Assembly: GCF_004331915.1 (NCBI RefSeq) | Contig: NZ_CP036528.1 | Span: forward strand, 2,828,097-2,892,096 | Direction of reading: 5' to 3' | Length of the DNA: 64,000 nucleotides | Source of the DNA: Ureibacillus thermophilus | Lineage (GTDB): Bacteria > Bacillota > Bacilli > Bacillales_A > Planococcaceae | In this document: positions 18,036-26,378 of the stretch, piece by piece | How positions within the stretch are numbered: position 1 is the stretch's first letter | How the letters are laid out: every line of letters starts with the position of its first letter | Notes under the pieces: generated by a model | What the model saw: only the letters and a program-made list of their open reading frames with translations | What the model was told of the DNA's origin: nothing | Databases searched by the model: none | Position numbers and translations under genes: made by a program

Positions 18036-18608
18036 TTAAAAACCCGACAATTCAAAGGAATTGTTTTGGGAAGCTAAACTTTTTGGATACACAGATTTTG
18101 GGGCAGGTGCTGTAACGATTGGTGTCTCTATTTCATTACGCTCACAATGACGGCATCCATAGACATATCGAACGTGTTTTAAAACTTTGACTTGAGCCGG
18201 AATAATCACTAATTCTTGTCGTACTTCTGTGCTCATTTCGTGTGTTTTTTCACCGCAACACGAACAGACCTGCTCTTCTTCGGGTAAACGATATTCAATC
18301 GTTTCCATAGGCAGGTTTTCAAACGTAGCTTGACGTTGACCACGTTTCTTTTTACGACGATATGTAATTGTTTCAACAGTTGGCTCTTCGGCTTTTACAT
18401 TAGACTCTACCTCTGCTTCATTGAATAAAGGTAGTTCTAATTGATTAGGATTTGTTTTTTCGCTTGAAGAGCCAAATTTTCGTTTTTGACTAAGACGATA
18501 CTGTTCTTCATACCATCGTAATTTCGCCGTCAATTCAACGATTTGCTGTTGAAGTTTTTCAATTAATTCAAATGGGTTTTGGTTAGGATTCTTTAAATTT
18601 TTCATCAT
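18036..18608 (-). pseudogene. tnpC: IS66 TnpC transposase with a large internal deletion
   Basis: The N-terminal ~180 residues of TnpC remain: a coiled-coil start ([20 protein letters not shown]), an RKFGSSSEK motif, and the zinc-binding module [10 protein letters not shown]...[10 protein letters not shown]. After YPKSLAS the frame jumps into ten residues of a different frame near the original C-terminus and stops. The DDE catalytic domain is gone. The full gene would be about 520 residues. Confidence 0.88.
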
Positions 18609-18669
18609 GTAGTAATAATTCGACGGTTTTAGCTATTTTCCTCCAAGGTTTTTGTTAAAAGTAAAAAAT

Positions 18670-19026
18670 TCATATAACTGTTCTAGCCTTTACTTCTGGG
18701 TGTGCTTTCTTTTGCTCCATTGGAAGACCATCCAATAACCAGCGTAATTGCCGATAACTAATTTGTATCGTTCCAGTGTCATTTTCATTTGGCCATTGAA
18801 ATTTTCCTTTTTCCAATCGACGATAATAAAGCCAAAAACCATTATAGTCCCAGTGAAGAATTTTTAATTTATCTCGCTTTCGATTACAGAACACAAAATA
18901 GCTTGATGAAAAGGGATCTAAATCAAATCCCTCTTTCACCAAAGCAGCTAATCCATCAATGGATTTTCTCAAATCAGTACTTCCTTTTGCCAAGTAAACT
19001 CGTTCAGCTCTTGTACCAACTAACAT
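18670..19026 (-). CDS. tnpB: IS66 accessory protein TnpB
   Basis: The 118-residue protein has the IS66 Orf2/TnpB signature: VYLAKGSTDLRKSIDGLAAL near the start, then FVFCNRKRDKLKILHWDYNG, and a C-terminal LRWLLDGLPM. In IS66 elements TnpB is needed with TnpA and TnpC for transposition. Its ATG overlaps the tnpA stop (ATGTTAG), a standard translationally coupled arrangement in this family. The frame is intact. Confidence 0.9.
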   Translation of the reverse strand: MLVGTRAERVYLAKGSTDLRKSIDGLAALVKEGFDLDPFSSSYFVFCNRKRDKLKILHWDYNGFWLYYRRLEKGKFQWPNENDTGTIQISYRQLRWLLDGLPMEQKKAHPEVKARTVI

Positions 19027-19340
19027 GTTGATTTCAACGTCCTAACCACTTCTGAAAGAAAGGCCGGATCGAAACCAGGTTTTACTTCAATTGAAATCCC
19101 ACTAATTTCAATCCGTAATGAATTTTCAACTGTTTGTGAATGATCTTCTAGGGTAACGGATACCCATTTTGTAGACTTTCCTTGATTGTTTATTGGATTT
19201 TCAATTTTTCTTAACCAGTATTTAAACTGGTGAATACTCCATTGATTTTCCTTGCACCAGTTTACTTGAGTTTGACCGCTTTTACGATAGTCAGCGATTC
19301 GTTGTTCCCAAACCTTTCGTAATTCAGGATTCTTAGGCAT
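19020..19340 (-). CDS. tnpA: IS66 accessory protein TnpA
   Basis: The 106-residue protein (MPKNPELRKVWEQRIADYRK) has the helix-turn-helix N-terminus of IS66 Orf1/TnpA, including the segment GQTQVNWCKENQWSIHQFKY. I choose the ATG at 19,338-19,340, eight bases after AAGGAGG, rather than an upstream start. The gene overlaps tnpB by seven bases. The first part of the same gene recurs, shortened, in the fragment at 31,712-31,958. Confidence 0.9.
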   Translation of the reverse strand: MPKNPELRKVWEQRIADYRKSGQTQVNWCKENQWSIHQFKYWLRKIENPINNQGKSTKWVSVTLEDHSQTVENSLRIEISGISIEVKPGFDPAFLSEVVRTLKSTC

Positions 19341-19425
19341 AAAAAAAACCTCCTTCAATTTCATCTTGAGGAGATTATCTCATGAAATTAGCACATCAAG
19401 AAGGTGTGCAAGATTTGACGCTTAC

Positions 19426-19949
19426 CCTTATACATATATTGAACTGGGTGTGGCTTACTATCACGTGGTGTTGTTATATAATTTCAATTTTAATCAGAAG
19501 GTAATTTAATGAGTAATTGGCAACGTGTAAAAGAGCAAATATTATTTCAATCTAAACGCTACTGTAAACGTCAACCATTTGGGGTTGGCTTTTACAACAA
19601 TATGTTGTCAAAATATATACTTTATTGTATTTTGCTGTATATTTCATTTGAATAAGTATGTAAAAAATTGTTAAGATATGATATATTTTAATAGAAAAGC
19701 TCTCTCGTTTATTGAATAGAGAGAAGAAGTATCGTGCTGGCAACTTATAAAAAGACTTTACAATATGAATAACTTGAATGATGAACATTAGCATTTATAA
19801 ATAATGTGTAGCAAGTTTAACAATTCTAGTAGACTTATGCTAAAGTTTAATAATTTTACACAATAATCGTTTGTATACCAAGTGCATGTAATAAATTATA
19901 AGGCTTAATTAATATTTTTAACGTTGATATAAGCTAGGAGGCTTAAGTT
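19426..19949. other. AT-rich stretch without a supported gene
   Basis: About 520 bases between the inner IS66 end and the next gene. No open frame with a binding site and no strong hairpin stands out. The bases flanking IS66 here (CCTTATAC) are not a copy of the left-flank duplication CTTATAAG. Confidence 0.4.
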
Positions 19950-20294
19950 ATGTTGAAGTATACTGTCGAATCTGAAAATGTAATCATTAACCGAACAAAG
20001 TTATTTGATGCAATTAAAGTATTTAATGGTGGAGAAGTTGGTAATGATTTTGATAATAGGTCAGCAATGTATTCTGATTCAGAAGTTATATTGAATATGT
20101 TACAATATTTTGTTGCCACAAGTTATGAACAATTAGAATTGGGTCATGAGGTACATCTTGTTTCAAATGTTGGCACAGAGGTTTATAAAAATTTTAAAGA
20201 GTTGAAGCAATTGTTAGATGATTTGATTAATCATAAAAATGACGATATATTGACCGGTAAAATCTATGAAGTATTAGAACGAAAATTAAAATAA
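19950..20294 (+). CDS. Hypothetical protein of 114 residues
   Basis: I do not recognise this protein. It is acidic, has no membrane segment or signal peptide, and is predicted mainly helical in its second half (MLQYFVATSYEQLELGHEVH, then FKELKQLLDDLINHKNDD). An excellent binding site, TAGGAGG, lies nine bases before the ATG, and a hairpin follows at about 20,343-20,402. Size and isolation within mobile DNA resemble cargo genes such as immunity proteins, but nothing in the sequence proves that. Confidence 0.65.
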   Translation: MLKYTVESENVIINRTKLFDAIKVFNGGEVGNDFDNRSAMYSDSEVILNMLQYFVATSYEQLELGHEVHLVSNVGTEVYKNFKELKQLLDDLINHKNDDILTGKIYEVLERKLK

Positions 20295-20517
20295 ATCGCG
20301 AGTATTGTTCTCGTGACACTTCTTAACTAATTACAAAAAAGAACCCTACAACATGGTAATCACTTAGTTTTAGTAAGTTAGATTGCGTGTTGTGGGGTTT
20401 TGTTTATATTATTCTGAATGAAGAGTGATGTGTATTGCATAATAAAAGTGCAGACTAGTGCAATGAATTTGTACAGAGTCTAGCACTTTTTTTAGTGCAA
20501 AAAAAATATGATCCATG

Positions 20518-20546
20518 ATCCACGGGGACGGTTCTCGTGACTCATT
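20518..20546. repeat. REP-like motif 1
   Basis: GATCCACGGGGACGGTTCTC followed by GTGACTCATT. CACG and CGTG can pair around the GG-rich centre. This is the type of Bacillales REP sequence associated with REP-associated tyrosine transposases. Confidence 0.8.
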
Positions 20547-20719
20547 CTGGATAAATTTTCAATAATCGACGAGGACGATTCCTTTAAAGAATAAGTGGAA
20601 GGTAAAGGGTTTTGGCTCTTTACCTTCTCGTTTAATACGAAATTAAAAACATAACCACAACATGACAATGACTTATTTGAAGTAAGTTGGATTGCGTGTT
20701 GTGGGTTTTTATGGGATGA

Positions 20720-20747
20720 ACCACGGGGACGGTTCTGGTGACTCATT
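20720..20747. repeat. REP-like motif 2
   Basis: CCACGGGGACGGTTCTGGTG followed by ACTCATTT; one base in the 3' arm differs from motif 1, which weakens the CACG/CGTG pairing. It begins a new composite repeat unit. Confidence 0.8.
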
Positions 20748-21014
20748 TTGGATAATATTTCAAGAGTTTACGAGGACTATTCCTTTCAGGAATAAGTTGA
20801 AGGTAAAGGGTTTCGGCTCTTTGCCTTCTTCTTAACTGAATACAAAATGAATCCACAACATGACATTAACTTATTTGAGGTAAGTTGAATGGCGTGTTGT
20901 GGTTTTTTTCATTTTTGGTTCTATTTTTAATAATATAAAGGAAGTGGTGTATTTTGCAAGATAAAAGTGCAGAGAATTGCAATGAAAAATACAGAGTGTT
21001 GCCACCCAATATTT

Positions 21015-21387
21015 TTACTGTTTTCTCGACAACGCATTGGCTAAACGGAAGCTCTGTCCCGTATAAGAAATAATGTGGGCGTGGTGAATCAGGCGATCCA
21101 CCAGAGCTGCCGTTAAACGTGAATCCGAAAAAATACGATTCCACTGACTAAATTCTAAATTTGACGTGATAATCAAACTCTTTTGTTCGTAAAACTCTGA
21201 AATGATTTGAAAAAGTAACTCCGCTCCTTCTTTACCAAAAGGAAGATAACCCATTTCATCCAATATCATTAAATCAATTTTCTCTAATTTATTTCGAAAT
21301 TGTTTTAATTTCCCTACATGTAGAGCCTGTTCCAATTCTTCTACTAAATGCGAAACTCGATAAAAACGCACTTCAAAACCTTGCTCA
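21015..21387 (-). pseudogene. istB: IstB (IS21-family ATPase helper), C-terminal remnant
   Basis: About 123 residues of IstB remain, including the Walker B region IDLMILDEMGYLPFG and the sensor region LIITSNLEFSQWNRIF, ending ANALSRKQ. The N-terminal half with the Walker A motif is missing: upstream of 21,388 the sequence is a REP unit. An istA remnant of an IS21 element is at 30,994-31,711, so both may come from the same family of element. Not functional. Confidence 0.88.
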
Positions 21388-21388
21388 G

Positions 21389-21417
21389 ATCCACGGGGAC
21401 GGTTCTGGTGACTCATT
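21389..21417. repeat. REP-like motif 3, at the istB break
   Basis: GATCCACGGGGACGGTTCTG followed by GTGACTCATT. It begins exactly where the reading frame of the IstB remnant loses its family sequence, so it marks a break point. Confidence 0.8.
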
Positions 21418-21525
21418 CGGTGAAGTGATGATGCTTTGCTGAACCAATGGAAGGTAAAGGGTTTCGGCTCTTTACCTTCTCTTTCAATAACAATACAAAA
21501 ACATAACCACAACATGACAATGACT

Positions 21526-21554
21526 TCCACGGGGACGGTTCTCGTGACTCATTT
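21526..21554. repeat. REP-like motif 4
   Basis: TCCACGGGGACGGTTCTCGT followed by GACTCATTT. It cuts into the CCACAACATG hairpin of the preceding unit after TGACT, leaving that hairpin without its second arm. Confidence 0.8.
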
Positions 21555-21709
21555 TGGATAAAATTTCAAGAATTCATGAGGACAATTCCTTTCAGGAATA
21601 AACGGAAGGTAAAGGGTTTTGGCTCTTTCCCTTCTCGTTTAATACGAAATTAAAAACATAACCACAACATGATAATGACTTTGAAGTAAGTAGGTGTCGT
21701 GTAGCTGAC

Positions 21710-22197
21710 GAATATGACAATATCGATGTAGAAGTTGAAATACCGTCATAGTAATTGAGCATCCTTTAAGGGTGCTTTTTTTAATCTCAGTCATTTGATT
21801 TTATGTGACAATCACTTCCTTTCATTAAAAGAGAGAGGTTATGTGTAAGAAAATAAAAACGTAAATAAAGTCGGTAATAGCCTTAATTTCAATTGAATTA
21901 CAGAAAGTGGGGTGAAATATATCTATAGTCGATGAAAAGCGTCTCTCAAACGTTTTAAAGAAGAAGTTGGGATGCTGTGTTCCAATTAGTGTTCCATTTT
22001 GAATGAACATCAACATCCCAAATATCGTCATTCAACTAAAAAATAGTATCCTTAAACTTTAGGGGATTAGGGATACGTTTTTTTATGGATGGATGAACCA
22101 TTACAGAGGGTTTTATAAAAGTATTTTCTTTTTTTATGAAACTATAAATAGATTTACTACGTATTATTAATCAAACAAAGAATAGGTGGTGATCTTA
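21710..22197. other. Non-coding stretch with two terminator-like hairpins
   Basis: No supported gene. GAGCATCCTTTAAGGGTGCT followed by T residues (about 21,757-21,783) and GTATCCTTAAACTTTAGGGG...AGGGATAC followed by T residues (about 22,046-22,084) are both rightward terminator-like. The rest looks like decayed mobile-element DNA. Confidence 0.45.
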
Positions 22198-22392
22198 ATG
22201 AGTTTAGAATTATTCGAAACAATTTTAGAAAAAATGAATACTGAGGGTATCGATAAAACAATGGAATGGGCATCGGAACAACTTAATATGGATAAATCAA
22301 ATTTTGATAACCTATTTCAGTTGTTTGCACAAAATCCAACAATGAGTGATAAAGATTTAAATTTACTAAAAAATTTACTTGAACAAAAATAA
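22198..22392 (+). CDS. Hypothetical small protein of 64 residues
   Basis: I do not recognise this protein. It is short, acidic and helical (MSLELFETILEKMNTEGIDK, then LNLLKNLLEQK at the C-terminus). GGTGGTGATC lies suitably before the ATG at 22,198; an in-frame TTG/GTG further upstream is less likely. It has no membrane segment. Isolated between repeats, it may be a cargo gene of the transposon. Confidence 0.5.
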   Translation: MSLELFETILEKMNTEGIDKTMEWASEQLNMDKSNFDNLFQLFAQNPTMSDKDLNLLKNLLEQK

Positions 22393-22479
22393 TCAGTCTA
22401 CGGATATGGATTAACGGGGAAGGTTCTTAAAGAGGACAATCGTGATTGCAGCCAATGAAATGTACCACCTCTGCCATCT

Positions 22480-22541
22480 ATTTTACCGTCAAATGACAAC
22501 AAGTGTACCAGCAAACGACAAGTAGTTTACCATTACCCAAA
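22480..22541. mobile_element. IS21-like terminus remnant
   Basis: The words TTTACCGTCAAATGACAAC, GTGTACCAGCAAACGACAAG and TAGTTTACC follow each other, resembling the multiple short direct repeats at IS21-family ends. The neighbourhood also contains an istB remnant, which supports the reading. No intact element is attached. Confidence 0.45.
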
Positions 22542-22572
22542 GAATGGGGAAGGCTGTAGATTATTAAACTCA

Positions 22573-22679
22573 CAACTTTACACCGAGTGCGGGCATGATA
22601 GCCTTGGCGGGACAAGCCAGCATGTGTTGCTGGTTTCCTGGCTTGGGACTCATGCCCGTGGAGGCTCGGTGTCAAGTTG
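22573..22679. other. Strongly structured 107-base element of unknown nature
   Basis: Nested perfect arms are visible: CAACTT/AAGTTG outermost, CACCGAG/CTCGGTG, GGGCATGA/TCATGCCC, and CAAGCC/GGCTTG with an inner CCAGCA/TGCTGG around TGTGT. Such a multi-bulge stem would fold stably as RNA on either strand. It may be an RNA of a mobile element, a terminal structure of an IS, or an independent small RNA. I do not recognise a family. Confidence 0.5.
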
Positions 22680-22749
22680 TTAACCAACACATATCGCTTT
22701 ATGAATATACTGCTAAAAAGAGATCTTTCCCCAGCTAGCACGCCATCTG

Positions 22750-22778
22750 ATCCACGGGGACGGTTCTCGTGACTCATT
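22750..22778. repeat. REP-like motif 5
   Basis: GATCCACGGGGACGGTTCTC followed by GTGACTCATT, lying at the edge of the structured element and IS21-end remnant around 22,480-22,680. Confidence 0.8.
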
Positions 22779-23095
22779 TTGGATAATTTTTCAAGTATTT
22801 CTCAATATTTAAAATCCTTTGTATAAGAAAAATCTTGTACAAAGGATTTTTCTATTTTCATCCCCAAAACACCTCGAAATATTTTTTTCAATTCTTTTGA
22901 AAATATAGGATTGGTCGTTGGTTAACACTCCTTTTAGGAAAAATAGACTAGTTAAAAAAGTGATTTTGAATAGCCACTTTCCAAGCAAAATCTTATTTTG
23001 AATGGTTGAAGAAATTGGAAGTATGTTGCGGTATTTTTTATTATTTCCTATTATAGAAGAAATATATCACTAACGAAAATAAGTGTGGTGATCCT

Positions 23096-23437
23096 ATGCC
23101 TCGCAAGGCGAGATCAATGAGTAAAACAGGGATTTATCACGTGATGTTGAGGGGCGCAAATCGGCAGGAAATTTTTCATGATGATGAAGATCGGTTAAAG
23201 TTTTTAGAAATCCTTACAAAATATAAGAAAAAAGTAGAAATGAAAGTGTATGCCTGGTGTTTGATGAATAATCACGTGCATTTGCTCATAAGGGAGGGAA
23301 ATGAAAGACTATCTGTCACAATGAAGCGAATCGGTGTGAGTTACGTTCAATATTATCATTGGAAGTACTTCACAACAGGTCATCTATTTCAAGATCGATT
23401 TAAAAGTGAAAATGTCGAAACGAAACACTATTTATAA
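23096..23437 (+). pseudogene. REP-associated tyrosine transposase (RAYT, Y1/IS200-like), 3'-truncated
   Basis: The 113-residue frame begins MPRKARSMSKTGIYHVMLRG and contains the metal-binding HUH-type motif NNHVHLLIR of Y1 transposases, which also carries the NNHVHLL signature of TnpA-REP proteins. Family members are usually 150-250 residues; here the sequence ends at GHLFQDRFKSENVETKHYL and a REP motif follows at once, so the C-terminal part, which includes the region of the nucleophilic Tyr, is lost or absent. A GTGGTG binding site precedes the ATG. It is probably the source of the REP field around it, but no longer complete. Confidence 0.8.
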
Positions 23438-23466
23438 GATCCACGGGGACGGTTCTCGTGACTCAT
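23438..23466. repeat. REP-like motif 6, truncating the RAYT gene
   Basis: GATCCACGGGGACGGTTCTC followed by GTGACTCATT. It starts at the stop codon of the shortened REP-associated transposase gene, so the REP has landed in, or replaced the end of, its own family's transposase. Confidence 0.82.
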
Positions 23467-23527
23467 TCCGAGAAGTGATTTGAGGTTAAACGTAAGCCCG
23501 AAATCAAACAACGCCTACAAATCAATG

Positions 23528-23571
23528 ACACCTCCCTGTAAGATGAAAGTAACATTTATAGAGGAGGTGTT
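23528..23571 (+). repeat. CACCTCC hairpin repeat, copy B
   Basis: CACCTCCCTGTAAGAT, a spacer, then TATAGAGGAGGTG. The right arm doubles as an AGAGGAGGTG binding site for the small frame that follows. Related copies are at 12,590-12,636 and 54,873-54,917. Confidence 0.6.
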
Positions 23572-23576
23572 CTTTT

Positions 23577-23774
23577 TTGACAACAGAAAAACTTAATATC
23601 GTGCCAGTCAAATTGGAATCCGAATCCGATCCAACTCCACCCCCAACAAGTCGTGGTGCACTCATACCAATATGCGTCATTCAATCCAGTCAGTGTAAAA
23701 TCCCCTTCTACCCCGGTGTCAAACGTCCATTACTTCAAGCTGTTATCAGGGAGTTGAATCGAAATGATTCATGA
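23577..23774 (+). CDS. Short frame after the hairpin repeat, possibly a mobile-element leader gene
   Basis: The 65-residue frame starts at a TTG about ten bases after AGAGGAGGTG and reads MTTEKLNIVPVKLESESDPT, then IPICVIQSSQCKIPFYPGVK. The coding pattern is plausible but I cannot name a family. Its close link to a hairpin that recurs elsewhere suggests it is the first gene or a leader of an otherwise lost insertion sequence. The next 240 bases contain no continuation. Confidence 0.35.
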   Translation: MTTEKLNIVPVKLESESDPTPPPTSRGALIPICVIQSSQCKIPFYPGVKRPLLQAVIRELNRNDS

Positions 23775-24020
23775 TTTTACAAAATGCAAAATTTAGAAAA
23801 TGAAAGACGTTTTATTTTGGATACATCATTGCAATCTAAAATCGAAATCGAATTCGGATGAGATTTTAAATACGTTTAGAAAAATAAAAAAATATATTTA
23901 ATCAAATTTCACAGAACATCCAACCATAATGGAAGGTATAATTATAAATAGAAAAACGAGCATGATTGGAATGAATCTAAAAGGATAAAGACAACTTTCA
24001 ATGGAAAAGGGTGCCTTGAA

Positions 24021-24272
24021 ATGGATCAATTTGAAATGCTTAAAAAAAGAGCGAGAGAAAATGCTTTTGTTGCTAAGTATTTGGATAGCCCTGAAAGTGC
24101 ATTGGGGAAAGATATCATAAAATTGCGTATAACAAATAGATTAACGCAACAAGAATTAGCCAAAATCGCCAAAACTACTCAAAAAACAATCTCTAGAATT
24201 GAAGCTGGGGATCCTGGAATAGAAATAGACATATATAATAAAGTTTTAAAAAAATTAAGGAATTTAAAATAA
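24021..24272 (+). CDS. XRE-family helix-turn-helix protein
   Basis: The 83-residue protein has an XRE/Cro DNA-binding domain in its C-terminal half: RLTQQELAKIAKTTQKTISR is the helix-turn-helix, followed by EAGDPGIEIDIYNKVLKKL. The N-terminal ~35 residues (MLKKRARENAFVAKYLDSPE) resemble HigA- or HipB-like antitoxins, which often carry a short extension before the HTH. No toxin gene lies next to it, so it may be an orphan antitoxin or a regulator of the transposon cargo. AAAGGGTG lies before the ATG. Confidence 0.8.
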   Translation: MDQFEMLKKRARENAFVAKYLDSPESALGKDIIKLRITNRLTQQELAKIAKTTQKTISRIEAGDPGIEIDIYNKVLKKLRNLK

Positions 24273-24520
24273 ATGAAAGTATAAATTCGCTTCATGCTAA
24301 TCTGTCGCCTTATATATGATAGTCTCCAAACAGAGTATTTGCTGATTGCAAAAGAAGAAAGAGGTTAACCAAAACCAATCTAATGAAAAGTTGAGAATTG
24401 CGAAGTTCTTGAAAATTAATTATTGGTATTGGTGGAGGTTAATGGAAATGAAAGACGTTTTAATTTCTTCTTAATGGAAATATCCCCAAAATGGGGATTT
24501 TTAATAGTGTATGTGGAATG

Positions 24521-26362
24521 TTAGTGGGTTTCGTATGTTAGCCAATCAACCAATTTCCAACTACGGCTGTTTTCGGTGATTGTTAATCCGTGAATTTGAA
24601 ACGCTGAGAGGATTTCTTCTCTGTAGTTTAGCCAATGTCGATTCATGAAGTTTTTGATTGCTGTTGAGTTTGTTATTTTGCCGACTGGCTGGGGTAAAAT
24701 GATATTTTCTTTTTTAATAATTTCTACTAATTCATTTGCATACATTATCGCTTTTTCTTTTACTTTGTCGCTATCTATTACTGTTTTGCTATCAAAATGG
24801 AACGTCACTTTATTCATTCCGCATCGTTCAAAGAGACCTTTTAACTCATATAGAAAATGAACTTGCTTTGTTGCAATATAGATGTTTACCTTTTTCGTTT
24901 TTGTCTCATTCAAATTTCGGATATTGCTACGATAAATGATTTGAATCAGCTCTCTTATTACAAGTTCACGATAAATTTTTTCAATCCTCTCATCGCTAAA
25001 CCATTGTTTGACCGAATGATCATGGTTCATTTTTAAATTTAGTAGCTCTTCATCTTTTTCAAACATTGCTATAGCTGCTGCTTTGTAATAATACGGCGGA
25101 CGTAATGGCAAAGCTCCGAGGTACAGTTCCGTATATTCAGACAAATAGTTTTTACTCGATGTCGTTAGGATATTTATTTCTTTATAAATTGAACTTTCAC
25201 TGTCAATGATATTGTGTTTTGAGTAATATTCATAATCTTTCTTATAGCTCAAAAGAAACGGATTTTGATTGTTTCCACGAAGCTTTTCTAGTTCCCGAAT
25301 GATTACTTGATAGGTTTTGTCACTGCTTGACCGCGCGTAATAGGATGTATTAATATGATGATGAGTGATAATAAGTCGTTCATCATTTGTACGGTTATCT
25401 AAAGGAATAATGTTGTAATCTTGATAATGGGTGGGAGTGGCAAAAGCCGTTCCATCCATTATTAAAATTGGGCATTGCAACGTTTCATAATTTATTTTTT
25501 TACTGCATATGATCTTCTTCTCATTTTTATTTCTTTTCGATAATGAATCCTCTTGATCCATATATCCTACATTTTCTTCTCGACACAATCGAATGAACCA
25601 TCTAAGTTTATTACGAGATTCGAAGTCTATTATTTCGTAGATATTCTTTTCCGTTTTTCTCAAAAAATTAATCAAAAGTTGTTTTTCTTCTAATTCGGTA
25701 ATTTCTGAAAGGATTGGTTTTCCCGTAGTCGGTCCATTTTCATTACTAATTTTTTGTTTAAGAAGTTTGATTATGAAGTTACGGATTTTTACTCGATCTT
25801 CGTTATTATAAACTTTCCCATTGGCATCCAACCACTCATTAATCCATTGGCAATCATCAGTAACCTGATAAATAAAACTATCAATCATCTCTGGCATTTC
25901 ATCGACAATCACTTTTCGTTTTTTACCTCGCCATGTTGTGAAAAGATTGATATTTTCTTTTCTAAAATGTTCAATTGCAATTTCTTTAAAGCGTGCGTGA
26001 GTAATAATAACGATTTGGCTTTGTTTTATTTTTTCTCTTACTTCACTTAAGTTTTCGTGTGATACATAAAGCACTTTATTTTCTTCCAACGGTAAAATTT
26101 TATTAAGTGCTTTCATGTGACTAATTTCTTTGACTACAAAGAGAAAACCATTATATTTCAGTTTATCATGTAAAATTTGATTACCCAGTAAAGCTAATGC
26201 AGTTGTTTTTCCATGCCCAGGATAGGCAAGTAATACGTTATTGTTTGCGTAGTTCAAAAAGTTGTTTATATAGTCTAGAAGTACATTATAAATGTCTTTA
26301 ACAGCTTCTAACTGAATAGTTGATAAATAATCTTTTGGTAATCTATTTAAAGAAGAATTCAT
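24521..26362 (-). CDS. P-loop ATPase or helicase-like protein of unknown function
   Basis: I do not recognise this 613-residue protein, but it has clear nucleotide-binding motifs: Walker A AYPGHGKTT at residues 46-54, Walker B VIVDEMPEM at about 151-159, and CPILIMDGTAFATPTHY near residue 300, which could be a helicase motif III. The layout resembles a degenerate superfamily 1/2 helicase whose second RecA-like domain starts around KVNIYIATKQ. No membrane segment or zinc motif is obvious. GGAGGC lies before the ATG. Upstream is an unusual array of paired repeats (26,379-27,240) that looks specific to this locus. A phage-defence, plasmid-replication or transposition role is possible; the sequence does not decide. 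Confidence 0.75.
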   Translation of the reverse strand: MNSSLNRLPKDYLSTIQLEAVKDIYNVLLDYINNFLNYANNNVLLAYPGHGKTTALALLGNQILHDKLKYNGFLFVVKEISHMKALNKILPLEENKVLYVSHENLSEVREKIKQSQIVIITHARFKEIAIEHFRKENINLFTTWRGKKRKVIVDEMPEMIDSFIYQVTDDCQWINEWLDANGKVYNNEDRVKIRNFIIKLLKQKISNENGPTTGKPILSEITELEEKQLLINFLRKTEKNIYEIIDFESRNKLRWFIRLCREENVGYMDQEDSLSKRNKNEKKIICSKKINYETLQCPILIMDGTAFATPTHYQDYNIIPLDNRTNDERLIITHHHINTSYYARSSSDKTYQVIIRELEKLRGNNQNPFLLSYKKDYEYYSKHNIIDSESSIYKEINILTTSSKNYLSEYTELYLGALPLRPPYYYKAAAIAMFEKDEELLNLKMNHDHSVKQWFSDERIEKIYRELVIRELIQIIYRSNIRNLNETKTKKVNIYIATKQVHFLYELKGLFERCGMNKVTFHFDSKTVIDSDKVKEKAIMYANELVEIIKKENIILPQPVGKITNSTAIKNFMNRHWLNYREEILSAFQIHGLTITENSRSWKLVDWLTYETH

Positions 26363-26378
26363 AGTATAGCCTCCTTTA

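Larger units (their letters stand above)
17972..19425 (-). mobile_element. IS66-family element, both ends present, tnpC internally deleted
   Basis: This copy keeps both termini (GTAAGCGT at 17,972 and GACGCTTAC ending at 19,425) and the three-gene IS66 order on the minus strand: tnpA, tnpB, tnpC. In tnpC the stretch corresponding to about 14,703-15,684 of the other copy is missing; the junction is at about 18,069. It can supply TnpA and TnpB but not a working TnpC. Confidence 0.88.
20300..21710. repeat. Tandem composite repeat field built of REP motif plus two hairpins
   Basis: Roughly 190-base units recur with these parts: a REP motif (TCCACGGGGACGGTTCTCGT then GACTCATT), a linker GGATAAATTTTCAA...ATTCCTTT, a hairpin GAAGGTAAAGGG...CTCTTTACCTTC, and a second hairpin CCACAACATG...CGTGTTGTGG. 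Copies or parts start near 20,300, 20,520, 20,719, 21,388 and 21,526; the last hairpin occurs about five times (from 20,350, 20,655, 20,851, 21,505 and 21,660). An istB remnant is embedded between units. This is a BIME-like arrangement. Confidence 0.8.

Noticed and set aside
19426..19433. CCTTATAC beside the inner IS66 end as a target duplication
   Set aside because: It shares CTTATA with the outer CTTATAAG but in a shifted position; it is not a duplication of any left flank in view.
20492..21530. Several open frames containing the peptide NRPRGS
   Set aside because: The peptide is only the translation of the REP motif; the frames have no coding character beyond it, apart from the istB remnant.
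22478..22777. A 99-codon open frame on the minus strand
   Set aside because: It reads through a REP motif, the structured element and an IS21-end remnant and has no family similarity; it is a by-product of repeats.
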